7,741 nt of DNA. Source: Clostridium sp. CAG:510. Its GTDB lineage: Bacteria > Bacillota > Clostridia > Lachnospirales > Lachnospiraceae. Under the pieces are notes generated by a model. The model worked only from the letters and a program-made list of their open reading frames with translations, did no database searches and was not told the origin of the DNA. The stretch lies in contig FR880819.1 in assembly GCA_000434615.1 (NCBI GenBank), positions 37,032 through 44,772 of the forward strand, in the 5' to 3' direction. Every line of letters begins with the position of its first letter. The first letter of the stretch is position 1. Positions 1-5,157 of this stretch are shown one piece after another. Position numbers and translations under genes: made by a program.

Positions 1-1
1 A

Positions 2-73
2 AGAAAGAGTGTCCATACTCTCTGTAACAGAATAGCGGAAAATATCCGCTTATAGGAACAGAGAGGTCTTTCT
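2..73 (+). promoter_or_regulatory. Structured 5' leader, possible RBS-sequestering hairpin
   Basis: The 73 bases before the first gene contain nested inverted repeats. AGAAAGA (2-8) is complementary to TCTTTCT (67-73). CTCTCTGT (18-25) is complementary to ACAGAGAG (58-65). An apical hairpin pairs AGCGGA (34-39) with TCCGCT (45-50) and extends two more pairs past a bulged T at 51. Folded as RNA, the two outer stems cover the ribosome binding site (AGAGAGG, 60-66) and run up to the ATG at 74. A small competing hairpin, AGAGT (6-10) with ACTCT (17-21), would break both outer stems. That the pairing exists is seen directly; a regulatory role is inference. I recognise no known riboswitch class, and the structure may extend upstream of the window. 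I saw no clear promoter in this stretch. Confidence 0.4.
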
Positions 74-316
74 ATGGAAAAATGGATTTACAGAATAAAA
101 AAAGTAAGCTTGCTGCTGGCGGCATGTGCGTTCTTCGGATTGTTTTACCCGGAGTTCTGCTTAAACGAGGATACCTGCCGGGTGGTCTGTGAGGACGGAC
201 AGACGGAGGAAGAAACGGAGTACGGCAGCGAGCTTTATTACCGGCTGCTTTCGGCAAAGCCGGAGGAAATAAAGGCAAAGAGCAGGCTCTGGGAGCTGTT
301 GAAAAACTGGTTCTGA
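74..316 (+). CDS. Small hypothetical membrane or exported protein (80 aa)
   Basis: I cannot assign a function. The 80-residue product has a basic N-terminus (residues 1-10), a hydrophobic stretch at about 11-25, and a polar, acidic remainder with a Glu-rich patch near 45-50 and a basic amphipathic C-terminus. It has four cysteines (18, 29, 35, 39). LAAC at 15-18 fits a lipobox on paper, but the residues after Cys18 stay hydrophobic, so an uncleaved signal anchor seems more likely than a lipoprotein. The ATG at 74 follows AGAGAGG (60-66) with a 7-base gap, which supports translation. It ends 31 bases before murI on the same strand, so the two are probably cotranscribed. It could be a small envelope accessory protein. 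Confidence 0.7.
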   Translation: MEKWIYRIKKVSLLLAACAFFGLFYPEFCLNEDTCRVVCEDGQTEEETEYGSELYYRLLSAKPEEIKAKSRLWELLKNWF

Positions 317-347
317 GCATGCCTGCCAAAATGTTGAGGACAGAGTT

Positions 348-1181
348 ATGAACAATGACAGAATAGACAGGGAGTCACCCATCGGCGTGTTTGATTCCGG
401 TATCGGCGGGCTGACCGTGGCAAGAGAAATCATGCGTCAGATTCCCAATGAAAAAATCGTATATTTCGGGGATACTGCAAGGGTGCCCTACGGCAATAAA
501 TCCAAGGAAACCGTAACCCGGTTTTCCAGGCAGATTGTACGTTTTTTGGAAACGCATCATGTGAAAACCATCGTGGTGGCATGCAATACGGCGAGCGCCT
601 ATGCATTGGATGAACTGGAAAAGGAATTCGACATTCCCATTATGGGTGTGGTAAAGCCAGGTGCCAAAGCCGCCGCCGATACCACCCGGAACGGAAAAAT
701 CGGTGTCATTGCCACGGAGGCAACCATCAACAGCCATATTTACGGCGAATACATAAAAGAGTTAAATCCCAAGGTACAGATATGGGGCAAGGCGTGCCCG
801 TTGTTTGTGCCCCTGGTGGAAGAAGGACTTCTGCAGGATCCGGTAACGGATGAAATCGCCAGAAGATATCTGACGGAGTTGATCGATCTGGATATAGATA
901 CCCTGATTTTAGGATGCACCCATTATCCCCTTATCCGTTCCACCATCGGCCGCATTATGGGAGAAAAGGTTAATCTGGTGAACCCGGCTTATGAAACCGC
1001 AAGGGAATTAAAAGAGATGCTGGCGGAAAAAAATCTGCTTCGGGAAAATGCACCGGGGCTGGGTGACAACCAGTACCAGTTTTATGTGAGTGATACCACC
1101 GAGAAATTTATCCGGTTTGCCAATTCCATTATCAAATACGGAATCCTCTCTGCCAAGCAGGTGAACATTGAAGAGTATTAG
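348..1181 (+). CDS. murI: Glutamate racemase
   Basis: This cytoplasmic enzyme interconverts L- and D-glutamate without a cofactor and supplies D-Glu for the peptidoglycan stem peptide. The 277-residue product is full length for the Asp/Glu racemase family. Signature segments are FDSGIGGLTV (15-24) near the N-terminus, GDTARVPYG (41-49), VACNTASA (77-84) with the first catalytic Cys79, and GCTHYPL (189-195) with the second catalytic Cys190 and its neighbour His192. A two-cysteine acid/base mechanism is established for the family. At 212-219 it reads NPAYETAR, where many relatives have a DSG/DSA-type segment before the ETAR; this looks like a lineage variant and not damage. The ATG at 348 is preceded by TGAGGA (335-340) with a 7-base gap. 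It lies between the 80-aa gene and the DUF1934 gene in an apparent operon. Confidence 0.96.
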   Translation: MNNDRIDRESPIGVFDSGIGGLTVAREIMRQIPNEKIVYFGDTARVPYGNKSKETVTRFSRQIVRFLETHHVKTIVVACNTASAYALDELEKEFDIPIMGVVKPGAKAAADTTRNGKIGVIATEATINSHIYGEYIKELNPKVQIWGKACPLFVPLVEEGLLQDPVTDEIARRYLTELIDLDIDTLILGCTHYPLIRSTIGRIMGEKVNLVNPAYETARELKEMLAEKNLLRENAPGLGDNQYQFYVSDTTEKFIRFANSIIKYGILSAKQVNIEEY

Positions 1182-1205
1182 AAAGCATCCGGCAGATAAC
1201 AAAGC

Positions 1206-1215
1206 GGAAGGAAGG
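1206..1215 (+). promoter_or_regulatory. Ribosome binding site fixing a TTG start
   Basis: GGAAGGAAGG lies 8 bases before the TTG at 1224. The next in-frame ATG is codon 24 of the reading frame and would remove the first beta strand of the domain, so the strong Shine-Dalgarno match decides for the TTG start. Confidence 0.7.
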
Positions 1216-1223
1216 CAGAACAG

Positions 1224-1646
1224 TTGACAGAAGAAGTTTCTCTTACCATAAAGGGTGTGCAGTCTTTCGGGGAAGACCGCGACAGCCAGGAAATGAAAGC
1301 GGATGCCAGGTATTTTAAGAAAGGGGAATGCCATTACCTTTTTTATGAAGAAGTGCAGGAAGGGATGGAAGAACCCGTGAAAACAAGGGTGAAGCTGCAC
1401 AAAAACGGCGTGGAGCTGGTACGCAGCGGCGCCATAAGCACCACCATGATTTTTGAAGAGCAGAAAAAACACCCCACCCAGTACCATACGCCCTACGGAA
1501 AAATGAATCTGGCGGTGGACACCCGCAAAATCAACGTGAAGGAAACGGATGAGGAAATCGAAATCCGTATCGAATATGCTCTCGAGGCGGAAGAAAAGCC
1601 GCTGGCGGAATGTTTTTTACGGATGAAGATATCGCAGAAAGCATAA
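1224..1646 (+). CDS. DUF1934 (YwiB-like) beta-barrel domain protein
   Basis: The 140-residue product resembles the DUF1934 family, whose members are small cytoplasmic proteins of about 140 residues with a lipocalin-like beta-barrel fold and no established biochemical role. Supporting features are the N-terminal segment VSLTIKGVQ (5-13), the middle YEEVQEG (41-47), a TRVKLHKNGVELVRSG segment (54-69), and the late YGKMNLAVDT (91-100) followed by alternating charged strands. There is no signal peptide or membrane segment. Translation starts at TTG. The gene begins 42 bases after murI with no terminator between, so it is probably cotranscribed. From memory, DUF1934 genes often sit beside murI or argS in Firmicutes, which hints at a housekeeping role. 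Family assignment is by recognition of pattern and context, not by a profile search. Confidence 0.85.
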   Translation: MTEEVSLTIKGVQSFGEDRDSQEMKADARYFKKGECHYLFYEEVQEGMEEPVKTRVKLHKNGVELVRSGAISTTMIFEEQKKHPTQYHTPYGKMNLAVDTRKINVKETDEEIEIRIEYALEAEEKPLAECFLRMKISQKA

Positions 1647-1686
1647 AAATCTTTCAGGCATAAAGAGCATAACAGATAACAAAAAA

Positions 1687-1721
1687 AGAGGGTATGTACC
1701 GGCGTACATACCCTTTGTTTT
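1687..1721. terminator. Bidirectional intrinsic terminator between convergent genes
   Basis: GGGTATGTAC (1690-1699), loop CGGC, GTACATACCC (1704-1713) form a perfect 10-bp stem with a 4-base loop. On the + strand it is followed by TTTGTTTT (1714-1721). On the - strand the stem is followed by TCTTTTTTT, read from the A-run at 1681-1689. It therefore fits an intrinsic terminator both for the DUF1934 gene ending at 1646 and for the leftward membrane-protein gene whose stop codon is at 1728-1730. Confidence 0.92.
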
Positions 1722-1727
1722 CAATCA

Positions 1728-2204
1728 CTATTTAACAGGCTTTGCTCCTGCCTTTTCCTGGGCGGTTTCCAGAGCACGCTTGAAGAAGCCTTTCTTCTTT
1801 ACGGGTGCTGCGGGAAGCTTGCCGTGAAGTCCCTTTACGTCTAAGATGTAAATGCCGCTGACGGTTGCCTTGACTTCCTTTTTCACGGGAATGCTGTCAA
1901 AAATCTTTTCATCACTGACTAAGGAAAGAATCTGGGGACCGACTTTCGCTTTTACAATGGGAAGCTTGGAGTTGCGCATGAGCCTCGGTGTCTGCTCCAT
2001 GACCATGGCGGGGAGTCCCGAGTCCTTCATCTTCATTCGTTTTTTATCTATGATAAGCATGGAAACGGTCTGCTTGTTCTGCTCTAAGAGAACCTGCTGC
2101 TCCGCCTGCTTTTTCTGTGCCTTCTTTCCAAGAAAATACAGTACAACCAGTATGGCGACCAGAACGCCGATAACAATAAGTGTGATAATCCAACCAGTAC
2201 TCAC
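1728..2204 (-). CDS. Uncharacterised single-pass membrane protein (158 aa)
   Basis: The product has one strong N-terminal transmembrane helix (about residues 5-26) followed by a lysine- and glutamine-rich coiled-coil-prone linker (27-47) and a compact domain (about 48-125), then a basic, Pro/Lys-rich tail. The very short segment before the helix and the basic KKAQKK just after it suggest an N-out topology with the domain in the cytoplasm. Notable segments are MLIIDKKRMKMKDSGLP (49-65) and VKAKVGPQI (84-92). I have an impression of similar hypothetical proteins in Lachnospiraceae but know no function. The start is GTG at 2204, supported by AGGAGG (2212-2217) with a 7-base gap. It is monocistronic: it has its own promoter and shares a terminator with the convergent DUF1934 gene. 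Confidence 0.85.
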   Translation of the reverse strand: MSTGWIITLIVIGVLVAILVVLYFLGKKAQKKQAEQQVLLEQNKQTVSMLIIDKKRMKMKDSGLPAMVMEQTPRLMRNSKLPIVKAKVGPQILSLVSDEKIFDSIPVKKEVKATVSGIYILDVKGLHGKLPAAPVKKKGFFKRALETAQEKAGAKPVK

Positions 2205-2235
2205 CGGGAAACCTCCTAAAAATTACTTTGCAAGC

Positions 2236-2251
2236 AACATTGTAACATTGT
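2236..2251. repeat. Perfect tandem 8-bp repeat over a promoter
   Basis: AACATTGT occurs twice back to back (2236-2243 and 2244-2251). The repeat covers the -10 box of the leftward promoter, so it is a candidate regulator site. It may equally be chance in an AT-rich region. Confidence 0.6.
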
Positions 2252-2267
2252 TTTTAGGATAAGGCAA
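2239..2267 (-). promoter_or_regulatory. Sigma-A-type promoter for the membrane-protein gene
   Basis: Read on the - strand, TTGCCT (2262-2267) is a 4/6 match to the -35 consensus and TACAAT (2239-2244) a 5/6 match to the -10 consensus, separated by exactly 17 bases. Transcription would start near 2232, leaving a short leader of about 28 bases before the GTG at 2204. Confidence 0.65.
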
Positions 2268-2302
2268 TACGCATTTTTGGGGTATTTTTTAGAAATAATG
2301 TG

Positions 2303-2311
2303 TGGTATACT
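2303..2311 (+). promoter_or_regulatory. Extended -10 promoter for cls
   Basis: TGGTATACT contains TATACT (2306-2311, 5/6 to consensus) preceded by the TGn extension. The -35 region 17 bases upstream (TATTTT, 2283-2288) is poor, as is usual for extended -10 promoters. Transcription would begin near 2318, about 70 bases before the preferred cls start codon. Confidence 0.55.
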
Positions 2312-2375
2312 CAAACAAATAAAAGGGTGGCGGAATACGGACAGGTATGCTGCCGAACCTTGGAAATCTGCGGAA

Positions 2376-2381
2376 AGGCGG
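2376..2381 (+). promoter_or_regulatory. Ribosome binding site favouring the GTG start of cls
   Basis: AGGCGG lies 7 bases before the GTG at 2389. The upstream in-frame ATG at 2347 has only GGACAGG directly against it (1-base gap) and GGGTGGCGG about 13 bases away, neither well spaced. This favours the GTG. Confidence 0.55.
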
Positions 2382-2388
2382 GAAAAAC

Positions 2389-3861
2389 GTGTATCAGGTG
2401 CTGGATATTACCATGCAGGGGATTCGTTTTTTTTTCAATCACCTGGTATTTTTTAATTTAATATTTGCCGTGGCGGTGGTTTTTTTCCAGAGGAAGGATC
2501 CCAAGACAGTCTGGACATGGCTTCTTGCGTTGTATTTTGTCCCTGTGGTAGGTTTTATTTTTTATCTTCTTATCGGGACGGACATGCACAAGCAGAAGAT
2601 GTTCCGTGTGAAGGAAATCGAGGATAAGCTGAATGAGGCCATCCGGCAGCAGGAGCACAAAATCCAGAGCAAGGAGTACGAAGAGGGTGACCCGGACTTA
2701 AAGGGCTATACGGATCTGGTGCTGTTTAACTTAAACACTACCGGCAGCGTGCTCACCGATACCAATGACGTGGACATTTTTACGGACGGCAATGAGAAAT
2801 TCGACGCCCTTATACAGGACATCCGGGAGGCAAAGGAATTCATCCATATCCAGTATTACATCATTAAAAATGATGTGCTGTTTAACCGCATTAAGGATGT
2901 GCTGGTGGAGAAGGCGAAGGAAGGTGTGGAGGTGCGCATTCTGTTTGATGCCATGGGCTGCCGCTCCGTGAAACCGAAATTCTGGAAGAGCTTAAACGAA
3001 GCGGGCATTGAAACCGCAGAATTTTTCCCGGCGCTTTTCCGCAGGCTGCAGCTTCGTATCAATTACCGGAACCACCGTAAAATTGTGGTGATTGACAATA
3101 AGGTTGCCTATGTGGGCGGCTTTAATATCGGAAAAGAATATATTGGTCTGGTTCCGAAATTCGGCTACTGGAGGGATACCCATCTGCGCATCCGCGGCGA
3201 GGGTATCATGGGACTGGAGCTGCGTTTCTTACTTGACTGGAACTATGCGGCGAAGGATCATCTGTTTTCCAATCCCCGCTATATGGCGGGCTTTGCACCG
3301 GCGGTGAGGGACAACTGCTATATGCAGATTATATACAGCGGCCCCGATACTTCCTTAGAGCCCATCCGCGACAACTATATCCGGCTCATCCACAAGGCAA
3401 AGGAAAAAATCTATATTCAGACGCCGTATTTTATTCCGGACGAGTCCATGCTTTCCGCCCTGCTTATGGCGATTTATTCCGGCGTGGAGGTAAACCTGAT
3501 GATTCCCTGCAAGCCCGACCATCCCTTTGTATACTGGGCAACCTATTCCTACATGGGAGAACTTGTCATGGCGGGCGCCAACTGCTATATCTATAACGAT
3601 GGTTTCCTGCATGCGAAGGGTATCGTGGTGGACGACAGGGTGCTCTGCTACGGTACGGCAAATATGGACATCCGCAGCTTTGCCCTGAATTTTGAAGTGA
3701 ATGCGGTTCTGTACGACCGGAACAAGGCGAAGGAAATGACGGGATATTTTAAAAAGGACCTGGATAAATGTACCAGAATTACAAAAAGCATGTATACTTC
3801 GCGGAAACCTGGGCTCCGCGTGAAAGAACAAGTGTGCCGGCTCCTGTCTCCGCTCTTGTAA
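2389..3861 (+). CDS. cls: Cardiolipin synthase (phospholipase D superfamily)
   Basis: This membrane enzyme joins two phosphatidylglycerol molecules to give cardiolipin and glycerol. From the preferred GTG start the product has 490 residues, typical for bacterial Cls. It begins with two transmembrane helices (about 13-33 and 40-63), then two phospholipase D domains. The catalytic HxKx4D motifs are intact: His229/Lys231/Asp236 in NHRKIVVID, with GGFNIGKEY after it, and His408/Lys410/Asp415 in LHAKGIVVDD, followed by GTANMDIRSF. The C-terminus, CRLLSPLL, is the usual hydrophobic Cls ending, so the gene is complete. An in-frame ATG at 2347 would add 14 residues, but its ribosome binding site is poorly placed. 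It is the only gene in the right-hand unit before the next promoter. Confidence 0.94.
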   Translation: MYQVLDITMQGIRFFFNHLVFFNLIFAVAVVFFQRKDPKTVWTWLLALYFVPVVGFIFYLLIGTDMHKQKMFRVKEIEDKLNEAIRQQEHKIQSKEYEEGDPDLKGYTDLVLFNLNTTGSVLTDTNDVDIFTDGNEKFDALIQDIREAKEFIHIQYYIIKNDVLFNRIKDVLVEKAKEGVEVRILFDAMGCRSVKPKFWKSLNEAGIETAEFFPALFRRLQLRINYRNHRKIVVIDNKVAYVGGFNIGKEYIGLVPKFGYWRDTHLRIRGEGIMGLELRFLLDWNYAAKDHLFSNPRYMAGFAPAVRDNCYMQIIYSGPDTSLEPIRDNYIRLIHKAKEKIYIQTPYFIPDESMLSALLMAIYSGVEVNLMIPCKPDHPFVYWATYSYMGELVMAGANCYIYNDGFLHAKGIVVDDRVLCYGTANMDIRSFALNFEVNAVLYDRNKAKEMTGYFKKDLDKCTRITKSMYTSRKPGLRVKEQVCRLLSPLL

Positions 3862-3884
3862 ATCGGGTGTATTTGTGATATAAA
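3856..3884 (+). promoter_or_regulatory. Sigma-A-type promoter for the FKBP lipoprotein gene
   Basis: TTGTAA (3856-3861, 4/6 to the -35 consensus) and TATAAA (3879-3884, 5/6 to the -10 consensus) are 17 bases apart, with a TGn extension at 3876-3878. The -35 box overlaps the stop codon of cls (3859-3861). There is no intrinsic terminator after cls, so read-through from cls could add to expression. Confidence 0.7.
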
Positions 3885-3893
3885 ATAAGAAGC

Positions 3894-3910
3894 CGCTTTG
3901 TAAAAAAGCG
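3894..3910 (+). other. Small hairpin in the leader of the FKBP lipoprotein mRNA
   Basis: CGCTTT (3894-3899) and AAAGCG (3905-3910) form a 6-bp stem with a 5-base loop. It falls close to the predicted transcript 5' end and ends 7 bases before the ribosome binding site (TGAGG, 3918-3922). It has no U-run, so it is not a terminator. It may protect the 5' end of the message, or it may be chance. Confidence 0.4.
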
Positions 3911-3928
3911 AAAGAAATGAGGTTTATT

Positions 3929-5086
3929 ATGAAAAAAAGATTTGCAGTTTTACTGGCACTTTCCCTGACACTCGGTGTACTTGCCGGATGCGGAGATAAA
4001 ACCAATACAGATGGTACAGATGGCGGAAATACGACCGAGTCCCAGAATGAATCCGCCATTGCCGGCGCAACCACGGCAGCGGAGTACGAAAGCGAAATTC
4101 CCGTGGTGGACGGCGATGTGGATGTGCTCAGCAATGTCAGCATGAGCAGTGATTACAAGGGACTGGAGCTCTCCATTGCCAAGCAGGCAGAAGTAACGGA
4201 CGAAGATGTGGAAACCATCGCCATACAGACCTACAATCAGATGGGCGCCAAGAGCAATGTGGAGAAGAGCGTAGTAGAATCCGGCGATACCGTAAACATT
4301 GATTTTGAAGGCAAAAAAGACGGCGTGGCATTTGACGGCGGTACATCACAGGGTTACAATTTAACCATCGGCAGCGGCAGCTTTATCGACGGTTTTGAAG
4401 ACGGCTTAATCGGTGTCAATGTTGGCGATACCGTAGATTTGAACCTGACCTTCCCGGAAGGCTATCAGAATGCGGACCTGGCAGGACAGGACGTGGTATT
4501 TACCGTAACCGTAAACTTTATCTGCGCATCCAACAGCTCCGAAATGGTTGATTCCGAAATCGAAAGCTTTACGGACGGCACTTATCACAACGTGCAGGAA
4601 TTTTTGGATTTCTGTCGTGAATACCTGGAAGCCAGCGCTAAGTACAACTACGGTGTGGCAAAGGAAAATGCAGTTATTTCCCAGCTTGACGACATTGCAA
4701 CCGTAAGTGCGCTGCCCAAGTCCTTAGTAGACAAATATTCCCTGCAGCTTACTTCCACCATGGAAGCACAGGCTGCCAACTACGGCGTGGACATTGATAC
4801 CTACAGCATGTATACCAACAGCATGGATTCCCAGACCTATATTCAGATGTCTGCTGAAACCAGCGCAAGACAGAGCATGATTTTCCAGTATATTGCGGCA
4901 AAGGAGAACTTAAGCATTGACGATGCCGAACTGGAAGAAAAGCTGACCGAAATGGCAAGTGAAAATAACTATGACACCGTAGAGGATATGCTGGGCGACA
5001 GGGATAAAGAAGAGTTCCGGGAATATTTCCTGTACGAAAAGGTCGTAGATTTTATTTATGAAAACGGCAATGTTACCGAATATTAA
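3929..5086 (+). CDS. Lipoprotein FKBP-type prolyl isomerase, trigger-factor-like
   Basis: This is a predicted extracytoplasmic folding factor. The product (385 residues) begins with a lipoprotein signal: basic MKKR, a hydrophobic core and the lipobox LAGC with Cys21 as the lipidation site. A Thr/Asn/Gly/Glu-rich linker follows (22-60). Residues about 118-198 form an FKBP-type PPIase domain of trigger-factor type, with DTVNIDFEGKKDG, FIDGFEDGLIG and GDTVDLNLTFPEGY as its core. Residues about 205-380 are helical and resemble the trigger factor C-terminal chaperone arms. The N-terminal ribosome-binding domain of cytosolic trigger factor is absent. By analogy with PrsA it would help fold exported proteins at the outer membrane face; this is inference. 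The ATG at 3929 is chosen because TGAGG (3918-3922) lies 6 bases upstream; an in-frame ATG at 3917 would overlap that site. Confidence 0.88.
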   Translation: MKKRFAVLLALSLTLGVLAGCGDKTNTDGTDGGNTTESQNESAIAGATTAAEYESEIPVVDGDVDVLSNVSMSSDYKGLELSIAKQAEVTDEDVETIAIQTYNQMGAKSNVEKSVVESGDTVNIDFEGKKDGVAFDGGTSQGYNLTIGSGSFIDGFEDGLIGVNVGDTVDLNLTFPEGYQNADLAGQDVVFTVTVNFICASNSSEMVDSEIESFTDGTYHNVQEFLDFCREYLEASAKYNYGVAKENAVISQLDDIATVSALPKSLVDKYSLQLTSTMEAQAANYGVDIDTYSMYTNSMDSQTYIQMSAETSARQSMIFQYIAAKENLSIDDAELEEKLTEMASENNYDTVEDMLGDRDKEEFREYFLYEKVVDFIYENGNVTEY

Positions 5087-5157
5087 TACGGGGCATTTGC
5101 GGACAGTTTAGTTGTAAAAATACAGATGACAGAATAAAAAGAAAGAGGAGCAGAGAG

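Noticed and set aside
116..130. Lipobox-like LAAC in the 80-aa protein
   Set aside because: The residues after the cysteine (AFFGLF) remain hydrophobic, so the cysteine would lie inside the membrane segment. A signal anchor fits better.
1008..1487. A 159-codon - strand open frame over murI and the DUF1934 gene
   Set aside because: It is antisense to two recognised genes, with a Phe/His-rich translation typical of a reverse-strand artefact.
1852..2262. A 136-codon + strand open frame opposite the membrane-protein gene
   Set aside because: The - strand gene has a promoter, AGGAGG site, membrane helix and terminator. The + frame has a Ser/Phe/Cys-rich translation and runs into the divergent promoter region.
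3355..4143. A 262-codon open frame on the - strand across the end of cls and the start of the lipoprotein gene
   Set aside because: It lies antisense to two well-supported genes, its translation shows no family resemblance, and it would cross their promoter region. It is a shadow frame.
3929..5086. Canonical cytosolic trigger factor (tig)
   Set aside because: A lipoprotein signal and polar linker replace the N-terminal ribosome-binding domain, and the protein is shorter than the usual 430 or so residues.
5097..5140. Weak promoter-like boxes before asnS (TTGCGG or TTGTAA with AT-rich -10 candidates)
   Set aside because: Matches to the -10 consensus are 3/6 to 4/6. The better-spaced option would start transcription within the ribosome binding site.
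5087..5157. Possible T-box riboswitch before asnS
   Set aside because: The gap is only 71 bases, with no T-box core sequence and no terminator/antiterminator pair. It is too short for this element.
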